From Morinoia aosen (taxonomy: Eukaryota; Arthropoda; Malacostraca; Amphipoda; Talitridae): a DNA stretch of 64,000 nucleotides. Positions 34,791 to 45,197 of the stretch are shown here, piece after piece. The DNA is taken from NCBI GenBank assembly GCA_030386875.1, contig CM059562.1, positions 19,769,360-19,833,359 on the forward strand, given 5' to 3'. A program made the position numbers and the translations under genes. The notes beneath the pieces were generated by a model. That model was not told where the DNA came from. It made no database searches and was given only the letters and a program-made list of their open reading frames with translations. The stretch's first letter is position 1. Each line of letters begins with the position of its first letter.

Positions 34791-35733
34791 ACGGCACACT
34801 GGTGTGCACTGCCACGTCACACTGCCGTGCATTGCCACGTCACACTGCCGTGCATTGCCACGTCACACTGCCGTGCATTGCCACGTCACACTGCTGTGTA
34901 ATGCCACGTCACACTGCTGTGTAATGCCACGTCACACTGCTGTGCACTGCCACGTCACACTGCTCTGCACTGCCACGTCACACTGCTCTGCACTGCCACG
35001 TCACACTGCTGTGCACTGCCACGTCACACTGCTGTGCACTGCCACGTCACACTGCTGTGCACTGCCACGTCACACTGCTGTGTGATGCCACGTCACACTG
35101 CTGTGCACTGTCACGTCACACTGCTGTGCACTGCCACGTCACACTGCTGTGTAATGCCACGTCACACTGCTGTGCACTGCCACGTCACACTGCTGTGCAC
35201 TGCCACGTCACACTGCTGTGCACTGCCACGTCACAGTGCTGTGCACTGCCACGTCACAGTGCTGTGCACTGCCACGTCACACTGCTGTGCACTGCCACGT
35301 CACACTGCTGTGCACTGACGCATCACACTGCTGTGCACTGACATATCACACTGCTGTGCACTGACATATCACACTGCCGTGCACTGCCACGTCACACTGC
35401 TGTGTAATGCCACGTCACACTGCTGTGTAATGCCACGTCACGCTGTTGTGCACTGCCACGTCACACTGCTGTGCACTGCCACGTCACACTGCTGTGCACT
35501 GCCACGTCACACTGCTGTGCACTGCCACGTCACACTGCTGTGCACTGCCACGTCACACTGGTGTGCACTGCCACGTCACACTGGTGTGCACTGCCACGTC
35601 ACACTGCTGTGCACTGCCACGTCACACTGCTGTGCACTGCCACGTCACACTGCTGTGCACTGCCACGTCACACTGCTGTGCACTGCCACGTCACACTGCT
35701 GTGCACTGCCACGTCACACTGCTGTGCACTGCC
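34791..35733. repeat. Higher-order repeat copy 2 (943 bp = 41 units)
   Basis: Appears identical to 33848-34790 in all variants compared by eye. The next unit, at 35734, has the normal CACGTCAC rather than CACGGCAC, which marks the end of the duplication. Confidence 0.95.
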
Positions 35734-35783
35734 ACGTCACACTGCTGTGCACTGCCACGTCACACTGCTGTTTACTGCATCGT

Positions 35784-37261
35784 CATTTCTCAACATTCTG
35801 CGACGTCTAATATAATGAGCTGTCACCCCGAAGTACTATTTACTGTCAAACACTGTCACTTAAAACCCGACCAGAGCACGCATGATCGCCCAAAACTGAA
35901 AGCAAAATCCCTCACAATAGATAGTGCAATTGAAAACATCAACTCAATGTTTCTCGTTTCGTTCGTTTATTATTTTCGAAAAAACTATTTCAACTGAGTA
36001 AACTAAAACCGAAAAATTTGTTTTAAATTTCTGAAGTGTGAAAAAGACACCATAACCTCAATTCCACGCGTAGTCACCGTTAGAATTTTTCCAAATTAAC
36101 CTCGAAATGAAATCTCGAATTGAAATGATGAGGCGAAAAGGTGAAATGAAAGACCTATGTGAGGTGACATTTTTAGAATTGTTTCGTATGGGAAGGTTAC
36201 TTTTCGTATTCAAACTAACGATAAAGATATATGCTAAAGTTGCAGTCAAATCCAATGTTAGCCACAAAATTGAAATAGGAATGTTGCGTAGCTTGTAATT
36301 CTAATTGATAAGTGGGAGGTATTTTAAAAATTTTATCTGTAGAAAAGTCCACGGTAAATTTTGCTGTCAGTGAGATCTTATCCCAATTTTGCAGTCCGTA
36401 ATCAAGGGATCAGTCCAAAACTCGAAACTTGAAATCTAAAATACAATAAACTGCACGAGCATTTAAAAAAGCATTCTAGGAGAAGCGTAACGTCATCTGG
36501 GCAATTATGATTCACCGAATTGTCTGAAGTGTAATGTATTTCTTTCATTTCTTCCTGCCTTGATTAACGAACATGCAGTGCTTATTTCAGTTATGTCTAT
36601 GAGGACCATAGCGATAACGAATTGCCCTTCCTGAGTTAGCTTAGAGGCGTTTCCAAGAGCCTTCGGTGGGTGGGAGTAATTTTTTTGCAAAAGTCCACGA
36701 TCCTTCATTCTACATTTCGATGGATCGTGCTTTTGATTAAGGAAAGATAGTTGGACGGCAATTTTGTAGGGCGTCAACTGCGCGCTATTGTTGATTTTCT
36801 GACATAAATTATGAAAGCTTGTCGTGCGTAGCGATTTGTATCAGGGCAAAATTTGGGCGAGGCATATTTTATTTAATTTTCATAAGCGTATCCTGTCCCC
36901 GAAATTTGCTCTAGAAAAAGACAGGTCCTGTCGTTGAAGATATTCCCAAAAGAGACGAGTGAAAAATTTGGTATTGGATTGCAAGCCTTGTTGCTGAAAT
37001 TTTGTGTATACTATTCAACAATCTTTATTCATTGTAGCGTATCTTTTTATCATTGACTCGCGACCCTATTTATATTTCTTATGAAGGTGAGACGTTCTTC
37101 TCTACATGGCTTGCCTTAAACAGAAGTTAACGAGTAAGTTATCTTGACACCCTCAAGTTGATCGAAGTAATATCAAAATTTATTTTTCCGAGTTTGTATT
37201 CTGAAAAACAAGTTTGAAATAAAAGTTTTTGAGATTAGTTCGGACAATGCGATGACACTCG
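35784..37261. other. AT-rich background, no supported gene
   Basis: No repeat or gene recognised right of the satellite. Short frames at 36058-36298 and 36505-36777 have no domain. Confidence 0.4.
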
Positions 37262-37360
37262 ATGTAAGTAAGTTAGTTTTAAGATTAAGTAAGAGTGAGT
37301 ACGTTTTAAGAGTAAGTAAGAGTAAGAGCATGTACGTTTTAAGAGTAAGTCAGTTTTAAT
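37262..37360. repeat. AGTAAG-rich simple repeat
   Basis: Irregular runs of GTAAGTAAG, GAGTAAG and two copies of ACGTTTTAAGAGTAAGT spaced about 40 bases apart. Confidence 0.7.
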
Positions 37361-37472
37361 TCTACTTCGTCCCAACTTTTTTGCCGTAGTATTCATATTG
37401 AACCGGGAGAGTAATTTTTTTTAATTGCCGGTTACTAGGAAATTCGGTTTCGGTAAATTTCACCGTTGTTCA

Positions 37473-37667
37473 TCATCGCAAGCACAACAAGAGCTTGTTA
37501 TGGATCATGTCAGCTTCGGGTGCTCCATCACTTTCACGGCCAGTTTTTACTGGAGGAGGCAAATGGTTTCTAAGCACAGGCTTCAAATTACGTATCATCA
37601 TTAAATGTCGGAGCCTATGCTGCTTTGCGTGCTTTGCCGGAGATGGAGCGCCAGATTTAGGGCACAT
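37473..37667 (-). CDS. Weak ORF, 64 codons, unknown
   Basis: A minus-strand frame running toward 37473, with a middle reading RHLMMIRNLKPVLRNHLPPP, then VKTGRESDGAPEADM. It is basic and proline-rich. An overlapping plus-strand frame (37495-37785) is also open. No domain, splice site or promoter supports either strand. Confidence 0.15.
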   Translation of the reverse strand: MCPKSGAPSPAKHAKQHRLRHLMMIRNLKPVLRNHLPPPVKTGRESDGAPEADMIHNKLLLCLR

Positions 37668-37793
37668 AAACCTTACGAGACTGGACGAACGAGCCCCGCC
37701 GAGTTGGCATGAGGGTGCCCGCTGGATGGATGGCCAGCCTCCTGCGCTGGGGAAGTCCAGTAGCTGTGAGAGTCACTCGGGATGACAGTCTCC

Positions 37794-38017
37794 TTAGCAC
37801 GTTGCTTGTGATACGATCCATCGGCGGGTCTTAAGTTTGTCCTTCTGCGAAACTGCCCATCGATGGTTTGTTTGAAAAATTTTAACTGTATTTTAAAATT
37901 AAAGGTTTTAATGAACCAAGTTAATTTTTGGCATTTATAATATTGCTGACGACTTTTGGCCTTAAATTAAAGTTAAATATTGAACTTCAGTTTGACCCAT
38001 TGCAGTCAACGTGTTAA
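37794..38017. mobile_element. piggyBac-like MITE, family B
   Basis: The right end is GCAGTCAACGTGTTAA with TTAA at 38014-38017. The left end is TTAGCACGTTGCTTGTGATA at 37794, a decayed inverted match to TTAACACGTTGACTGCAATG. Its interior aligns with 58915-59100: TTTTAAAATTAAAGG, TTTGGCATTTATAA, GACTTTTGGCCTTAAATT and TTGAACTTCAGTTTGACCCA. No ORF. Confidence 0.75.
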
Positions 38018-39408
38018 CTTTCAAGGTCGGGTGTGCTCACTAGTTTTACCGAATGCTCTGTATTTGAATAATATTACGCTTTGGATTAATTTTTGTTGGC
38101 ATGAAGCATCCGCTAAGTTCGGTGCTAAATACTGAAAGAAAACCTCCGATTATGTTAAATTTGGCCCTCTTTGCTTCCGTGAATACGTGACGTTGATGAA
38201 CCGTGCTGGATTCTGAATACGTGCTCAATAATGTAATTCTAAGAAACTGCCTAGTCAAAATGTGCGTGACTGTTACGCGTTCATTAGAAGTAAAATACGA
38301 AAGCTTGATAAATTGTCTATACTGGAATATTACATGTTCAGCAACACGAGGAACTGTGCGTCAACCATGAGGGCTTTAAAACGAAACTTAAACCGATGCT
38401 TTCGAAATTAATGCAATGCCTTGCCGGACATCCCATTGCATTCGTCATTTTACACCAAACGTATTCCCGAGGAGGAACTTGAGATTTCAATTTTTTCCAA
38501 AATTCTACCATAAATACAGGTTTAATTTTGCATATTTAGATGAAACGCTCTGTAAAGCTCACGGATGTGCACAGCGAGATTGAAGAGCTCTCTCTAAGAG
38601 GCCTGAGGGCTCGGTAAATGATTTGATGGCTGTAGAGCGAACTTTGGCTCATGCATCTTGTGTTGGGCCTGACAGCAACCCGTTTGTGCTGTCATGTCGT
38701 GTATTTTGGTAGAGATGCATACCGATATTTCTAGTTCGCTGAACTACGATCCTAAGATTTCTTTTTTAATTAACTTTTGAGTTACGCCGTAGCATTTTAA
38801 GCTCTAAAGAATTGATGGTGGGAGCAGACGTATCAGATCTGTTTGTGTTAGCAGGAAAAGTGTTGCCATGCATCCTTCTCTTAACTATAAACGAGTTAGA
38901 CAACTTCTCGGAGAAACGTTGTAGTTGTTGAGGAAATTGTTCACCCTTACAGACCCCAGACAGTTCAGCTCATGCTGTACCAAAATCTTTCTATACCGCT
39001 TTATAGAATCGCAGAACACGAGTTCTTTGGCAGGAATGTTAGGAACTAAAAACCCGAGTTTCACGCACCTTATCACCTGCATCGCTCCCCTGCGATGTTA
39101 ATGGTTGTGTCGTAATAATTTGATTGTCATGGTTTATTTTCCCCTTAATTATTCCGTCGAAAGATTCAGTATTTACTTCTCACACCTCTCACTCAATGAA
39201 TTTGCTGAAAAATAAGGAAGTACGCACGTTTTCTAACGAAAATTCAAGTATTAAAAATCAACGGTAAACGCCGCAGTGGGAAGTACGCAATGAAAAATAA
39301 ATTCAAGCCGAGGATTTTGTTGAGGCCCATTCTGCCTTGTGTTGCTCAGCGTCTGATTTGTTAACATTTTGGCGCCTCCTAACATTTTCAAATGAAAGAG
39401 TAAAAACC
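38018..39408. other. AT-rich background, no supported gene
   Basis: Short frames only (38046-38258, 38885-39082), with no domain. Confidence 0.4.
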
Positions 39409-39531
39409 CACGAAATTTTCGTGTAATGCCATGACCTCATAACTAAACTTACGAAATTTTCGTGTAATGCCATGACCTCATAACTAAACTCACGAAATTT
39501 TCGTGTAATGCCATGACCTCATAACTAAAAC
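39409..39531. repeat. 41-bp direct tandem repeat, three copies
   Basis: Copies start at 39409, 39450 and 39491 and are nearly identical. Each unit opens with the palindrome CGAAATTTTCG and continues TGTAATGCCATGACCTCATA. Confidence 0.95.
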
Positions 39532-40444
39532 TCCAGTGATATGTAGTTCGAGTCGAATGTAACCGAAGTGGACAACAGAAGCAGTTTGTAAATGTATAAG
39601 AGAGTATTCTTTCCATTGAAGAAGGCGTTAAGCACCTACTTGGAATAAGTGCAGCTCACCCATCTTTCAATAGCGAGCTTACTGATTGAAAAAATTTTAA
39701 ACATATTCCATAATACTCAAAGACCTCTGAATACATTTCGGAATAGTTAGAGATTGTGTTAAATATTACAAATATGAAAGTATTTGGAGATATATCTAGA
39801 TGACTAATAAATACTCAATAAAAAACTAGGTAATGATTGACTGCTGATAAAAACTGGAGTTCTTGGTTTACAGTGTTCAAGATTTTAGCTGGGAGTACCG
39901 CGCCGAACTACTCAATCTGGAATTTCCCATAGAAACACTTTAAATGGCTTTTCACACATTTGCGCTCGGTTGTATTTGGATGGAATGTTTAACTTCCGGG
40001 CTATTCGCTGCACATGTTTCGAAGTTGAGTGGAATAATTGTAAAGCAAGAATAACCCTTCTTAAGTTTAATGATACAAGACTTATCTGTTCGTTCCCTCA
40101 TGAATATAAAATGTAGGTATGAATTTATACAAGTAAATTCAGGTTGAGAAATTTAATTCCTATCCTCAACGAACAATTTGTACCGAGAAATACGTCTCTG
40201 CTGTAGTAACATGAGGTCAAGCCTCTTATAGCAATATTACCATCACTAATTATACCTTGGAACCTTCATTCTGAAATACTTAAATTATTGAAAGGATGAA
40301 TGAAATTGTTCACACATTTCACTTCAAAGAATAGAGCGCTGTCATCGCGAGAGCGACGACAGCCCGGAAAGTTCACTCTACGGTAACCGTGCATCAAATT
40401 CCTTTTCTCAGATACTTAGAATTTTTATTCGTGATATTAGTGAA
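39532..40444. other. AT-rich background, no supported gene
   Basis: No repeat or gene recognised. Confidence 0.4.
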
Positions 40445-40557
40445 CTAATTCTGCTGCTCAGCACCGGTCAGTACTGAGATGCATCGGACCGGGTCAGCAG
40501 CAGCTTTGAAGACGTGGTAGGAGCCGTCTGAGTACTTGAGCCCCAGCACACATTTAG
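40445..40557 (-). CDS. Candidate terminal exon, duplicated nearby
   Basis: On the minus strand CTATACTGACACAG ends at 40558 and could be an acceptor, though its pyrimidine tract is poor. After two phase bases, 36 codons run to TAG at 40447-40445. The peptide begins KCVLGLKYSDGSYHVFKAAA, continues DPVRCISVLTG and ends AEQQN. An ATG at 40585 also opens the same frame, giving a 46-residue small ORF. A second copy of the first two thirds lies at 40705-40811. The conserved CVLG(L/P)KYSDG core in both copies favours a once-functional coding block. No family recognised. Confidence 0.38.
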
Positions 40558-40704
40558 CTGTGTCAGTATAGCCCAAAAGTGTCATCATAACTAATTGTAA
40601 ATAAATATAACTTATCAAAATGTTTGAATAAATATTGGCTTTAACATAATAAAATCTTCATGAATGATTCGAGTATCTCGGTTTGTTCACAAAATGTGCA
40701 TATC

Positions 40705-40811
40705 AGCGTCGGGCCTGGTCAGCGGCAGCTTTGAAGACGTGGTAGGCCTCATGTAGCCGTCAGAGTACTTGGGCCCCAGCACACATTGGGCTGCGTGAGT
40801 ATAGCACAAGT
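40705..40811 (-). pseudogene. Second copy of the exon-like block, frameshifted
   Basis: The minus strand reads AAQCVLGPKYSDGY, matching the block at 40445. Eight extra bases (ACATGAGG or equivalent) then shift the frame just before the shared CCTACCACGTCTTCAAAGCT. The shifted frame stops after DADMHIL. The sequence before it, CTATACTCACGCAG, matches the acceptor-like position of the first copy. It may be a decayed duplicate exon, or the first copy may be the decayed one. Confidence 0.4.
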
Positions 40812-41164
40812 GCGCTTGCGTTAGCTGCCATTACGGTCACAGAAAAACATGTTGCTGATAATTGTTAATTTTCTCTTTCTTGAAATGATTCGCACTAGAT
40901 ATTTTGACTTCGCTGAAATTAATATGGCTATTAAAGACATTTTGAATAGCGCTAGCGAATTGCTTTTCTCTACTAAGTATTATGATTGAGTTTAACTTCC
41001 AGCACTCGTGGCTATAGAGTGACAGAGCATTATCACCAGTAGAGCGAGGTAACAACCATCTCGTCTAATGCGTAGAGGTGAAGTTTGCCTTACGCGTTTT
41101 GAAAATTCTCGAGTTGCTTCTATTAAATCATCTTTTCTATTCACGAATTTGTATCACCATTCGT

Positions 41165-41470
41165 CTTGGCGCTGCTAGGGGGAAGTTGTGAGGTTTCGAG
41201 TTGATTAGGTAGGCCTTCTTACTGTTGGAATGGGGTAGTTTTTTTTCATTTTGTTGATGTCCATCGTCTTTCGGCTCACTGCTGTCCATTCCAGCACTTA
41301 TAAATTTCTTCTTCAATTTTTTTTTCAAAACTTGCTACTATTTTGCCGTTTCTATGGTGGGACTTGGTTCCCATGACCGTAGTTCCTCACTAAATGGTGT
41401 TTTCTTCCTTCCTCTCGTAAGAACACTTTGTAGTGGCTTGGGATGCTTGAACTTACATACTGTACGTTCT
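41165..41470 (+). repeat. Interspersed repeat, diverged copy 7
   Basis: Contains GGCGCTGCTAGGGGGAAGTT, GATTAGGTAGGCCTTCTTAC, TTTCGGCTCACTGCTGTCC, GCCGTTTCTATGG, CTCACTAAATGGTG and GGGATGCTTGAACTTA. The 5' hairpin part is missing. Confidence 0.75.
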
Positions 41471-41774
41471 AAGCTAATGTGTTAACATCTCACCATTGTG
41501 AATTTTTTTTTACATCTGTATTAAGCTCTTCAGCGTAACGTGTGTTCACGTTCTTGCTCAGCTGCCCCTCCATAGATTTTCAGATATTTTCTTTATTCTC
41601 CAACACTAAAAGTTCGTCTAATGTTCATGTATCTTTTCAGATGACGTTAACAACAGATAGACTCCTTCTTAATAACCCTATGAGTCCTGTTCATGGGTGT
41701 AAGGAAAAGAATTTGATTAAGCGATCAGCTCTCTGGCGTAAACTTGAAATTGCAATAACTGAAGTAATTTTTAT

Positions 41775-42047
41775 TTAACACGTTTAACTGCGTATTGGGG
41801 CTTGTACGTACCATTAAGTAAATTGCTTATTTACGTATCGGTGCAAATCAACATCATTTCAATTATTTCAACACCTTTTTTAGAAAACATTTAACATACG
41901 AAGTAAAATATTCCTAATTACATTTTTCACATATCTCAGAAAATGTACAAGTTTTTTCGAGGCGTAAAATCGTTTTTTTAAACCCTGCTACTTACATCCA
42001 TCTTAACTTAAGCCGTAGCAACCGCACAAACGCAGTCAACGTGTTAA
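41775..42047 (+). mobile_element. Intact piggyBac-like MITE, family A, TTAA on both sides
   Basis: Starts TTAACACGTTTAACTGCG at 41775 and ends CGCAGTCAACGTGTTAA at 42047. The inverted ends continue inward as TATTGGGGCTTGTACG and, on the complement, TTTGTGCGGTTGCTACGG. The TTAA target duplication and CACGTTGACTGC-type ends fit the piggyBac superfamily as generally known. At 273 bp with no ORF it is non-autonomous. Two diverged relatives lie at 17780-18056 and 29706-29981. Confidence 0.82.
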
Positions 42048-44897
42048 GCAGGTAGCTGCTCATTTTCAGTGAAAAACATGCCATCTGAAAAGTGTAATGA
42101 ACATAAAATTATTTCCCGATATCATGAAATAAGTTCCTAAATTATACCTCGGTACTCAATTTTTAACTTTGGCATACCAGTAAACGGAAGTCATGCAAAA
42201 AATGTTTTTTTTCTGCCTTAAGGTTAATTGAAATTGGAGAATATGTATCATGAACCCTGTGGGATGAACTACGTAGAAGGGCAAGTTGCTATAGTCTTTC
42301 GTAACTTGTCCTGCAAATGCTAAAGATGACTTTAAATTGTGATATTTATACCTACATCCAATCATGAAAGTCACGTAGACTTAATTTGTTTTATGAAGCT
42401 TCGAAGTGGAAGCACATACCTCCTCTGCCATGAATCTTTGGTCAGGATCCAAAAATTTCATTTCACCTGAACAAATAAGCGCTCAAAATGCCTACGCCTT
42501 AAAAGCTGTTCAGTAGAGTCGAGCAGATGCGGATAAGAATTAGTATGTTAAGGTTCAGTTATTTATAACTTTAACCAGGCATGCTGGTAATTGAAAAACT
42601 GAGACTTATGTTTCTCTTTATATGATGAGGTTCGCATTAGATGATAAATAACTCGAAAATCTTCATGCATCATAAAAGGTTTAGTGAGAGGGTATTCTGA
42701 ACTTTTTATTATTCGTTTTTACATGCAGGAACAGTAATGACAAACAAAGTTCAAGACTTCTAAAATGAAGAATAGTTCCTTCCACCATGCACAACAAGTC
42801 ATGCAGACTAAGCTGGTGCAAGCAAATGCTATTTTAGGCTACTCGGATAAGAAATAGGACAATACAGGTTGATGCATCTAAGTGCTCACAATTTCGGCCA
42901 GCACTGACCGTTCTATGACTTGTCGTCATCTGGATTCCGTCCCCCCACAGATCAGGCATGACTCAGCGAGCGCCGAGTGGCAATGCAGTCGTTTTCAGCA
43001 TCCCTGTTCTTTGCTTTGCGTTTACAGTAAAAATTCAAGAATACGACTGCAACTGCGCAGCTCGTTGTGTCTACTTGACACGATACCTGACAACGATCTC
43101 ACAAATTTGCATCTCAGTTGAAGTTAAGACCTGAGCTGAAGAGTCAATGTATAGCGACACTATAGTATAGAGTCAAGATGCATGAAGATGGCATCGAGAA
43201 GCCACGACAGAGGCTTCATTAGCACGGCTACAGGCGACATCTTGCTTCTACTAAACAAAATTTAACTCCTTCTAGCGTGAGTCAACCGTGTTCTCGAGGT
43301 GCGGATTGCTGCATCTCGAAACTTCAGCCTCGAATTGTGTGATCTCCGAGGTAGCCCGTGAGTCATAGAAGACTCTGAGTGCCCCATATGGTCGGTGTTC
43401 TTTCCTATGTACATGGTCAGACTGTCGGACTGTGGTGCAGCATGTGCCACGGACACGTGTCAGTTGGACGTATGGAACGGTTTGTTTTTTCCGGGAATAC
43501 CACTACGCCCTCTCGGAAAATCAGCGCTGGTTTTGTGCCGCGGCTGAGATGGGAAACGCCTTTTGCGGTCCCATCTGAAGAGGATGAGTTCACCAATGAA
43601 CCTCTATGGTTTGATTTAATTTGCTTGAGCCGCTTTAAAGAAGACGCCCGAGCAGAGCAGCACTTGACATAACTTGACCGAGTAACCATTGTCAAAATAA
43701 TAAAGCTATAATAATAGCTATGACAGAGAGGTTGATATCATCGTGCTTGGCAAAATAAATTCACGTAATACGTCCTTGGTAATTAACATGTCTCTAATGC
43801 AAAAATGTTAAGCCAGCATCTAGCTTTAATGGTGGCAGGGGCACTACAATGCCGGGGTGCAAGGCTAACCGTTCCACATATTTAGATATGAAACATTAAA
43901 GCAAATACCAATACAAAGGTTAATTACTTTAACTCTTCCGTTTCTTATATAAATTGGCAAGTAAGGCCTGCAAAGGGCGGTATGATTCATTTCGAGTGCT
44001 CACTTGCATAGACGTTCTTCTGAGGATTGAACTGTTAGAATGCAAATCATTGGATACTCATTACTCTTGAAATCTTGAAATTTTACCTCGTGAGAAGTAG
44101 GTCGGGTGTGATGAAACTACGCATTTCTACTGTTTGTTTTGCGACACTAATGTATTTTGCACGAACGAATACTGAAAATGATAGCTGCTGCCCTGCAACT
44201 ACCACAGCAATATAAAGATGTGGGAGCTGGGAAGACTATGTTATATGCTTCGCAGTTATGAGCACATTTAAAGCACACTCCAACAAAAAAAGAAAATACT
44301 AACGAACGGTCAATAAGTACGTAAAGCCTTTCGAGTAATTTAAAAGTTCAAAAAGACAGTGGATTTATATTCAGTTATTTAAATTTCATGTTTATAGTAT
44401 TCTTATACCACTTTCCTAGAACGAAAAAAATTTATTTATTCATTAAATTCAAGTTAAACATTCCAAGTTAAAATTTTAAACTTTTTCATGGCATAGGACA
44501 AAAATCAAGGCAAAACTAAGTCAGGCCCGGAGCTCAGCATGCGACGGGCTTCAAGCATTAGCATCGTGCCTAATTCGTCACGATTTTGGGCGTTTGCTAT
44601 CAAACAATGGAAAAGTTTTAATGCCGACGTTGAGGAAACCAGACGTGCGGATACATCCTCTGAAGCTTATCATGCTCAAATATGAAATATAATCGTATTA
44701 GAGGAAATTGCTTTTACTGCCTGGAAGTTCTTAGCATGTATTGAACTTACGAATGCCTGCCCGTATACGGGAAAACATTGTGGGCAGGGGAGAGCTTCAT
44801 TGTCACGTACATTAACTAATCACTCTATTAATGTTCAATTTCCTATTCAGCCATGAACGAACTGCCATCTATGTAACTTGGGCCCAAAACAATCTGC
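42048..44897. other. AT-rich background, GC-richer islet at 43260-43680, no supported gene
   Basis: The islet is open in all three plus frames and on the minus strand. One plus frame after a pyrimidine tract ending CATGGTCAG at 43421 reads EYHYALSENQRWFCAAAEMG, and another gives 97 codons at 43379-43672. Because several frames look equally protein-like, no gene is called. Confidence 0.35.
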
Positions 44898-45197
44898 ATG
44901 TCAGTGGCCTTGACTGTCCTATATGCCATGAGCGCGCTAGCGTTGGCAGACCCCGACTACAAGTTCATCAGTAATCCGACCTTTCCATCTTACTCGTCAT
45001 TTGGGATCTTGAGTTCAGTCGTCCACCAACTCGCGCTGGTCTGTCTGTCCGCCTACTGCTCAAGTACACTCGTACAGCCTCCTTGCACCTGCTCAGGGGC
45101 CGAATTTTCAATTAACTTACGTGGTCGAGCAGTACTGCTATCAGCTTTTGTTTCGTTAAGTCGACTAGGCTACGCTACATGCTTGAGTGCGCAGTGA
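44898..45197 (+). CDS. 99-codon ORF with signal-peptide-like start
   Basis: The ATG at 44898 opens MSVALTVLYAMSALALA followed by DPDYKFISNPTFPSYSS. The first 17 residues fit a secretory signal peptide with a cut after ALA. Codons over the first 40 residues favour C or G at the third position (GCC TTG ACT GTC, GAC CCC GAC TAC AAG TTC ATC). The second half is serine- and leucine-rich with cysteine pairs (CTC) and looks less constrained. The true coding part could therefore be a first exon spliced near residue 40. The ORF ends in TGA at 45195-45197. No family recognised and no TATA-like element clearly placed upstream. Confidence 0.28.
   Translation: MSVALTVLYAMSALALADPDYKFISNPTFPSYSSFGILSSVVHQLALVCLSAYCSSTLVQPPCTCSGAEFSINLRGRAVLLSAFVSLSRLGYATCLSAQ

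Larger units (their letters stand above)
32258..35783. repeat. 23-bp satellite array, 153 units in constant register
   Basis: Each unit contains GCACTGCCACGTCACACTG plus CTGT. The GTGCACT-position landmark is at 32274 in the first unit and 35770 in the last, a distance of 3496 = 152 x 23. Intermediate landmarks (32849, 33171, 33286, 33838) fall on the same 23-base grid, so variation is almost purely base substitution. Common variants are GTGTACT, GTGTGCT, GTGTAAT, GCATTGCC and CACTGGTG. A few units near 34375 and 35320 carry GACGCATCAC or GACATATCAC. The plus strand is open in all three frames for long distances because 23 is not a multiple of three and the unit lacks stops. GTGTAAT units and the GACATATCAC units (ACTGACATA) introduce the stops. 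Confidence 0.98.

Noticed and set aside
10889..35783. CRISPR array
   Set aside because: Units are contiguous without unique spacers, no cas-like genes are nearby, and the DNA looks eukaryotic.
32179..35997. Many long forward ORFs (up to 370 codons) rich in Cys and His
   Set aside because: They arise because the 23-bp unit lacks stops and its length is not a multiple of three, so all three frames repeat the same peptide. There is no evidence of translation.
43379..43695. 97-codon plus and 92-codon minus ORFs
   Set aside because: All three plus frames and the minus strand look equally protein-like in this GC-rich islet, so no frame can be preferred.
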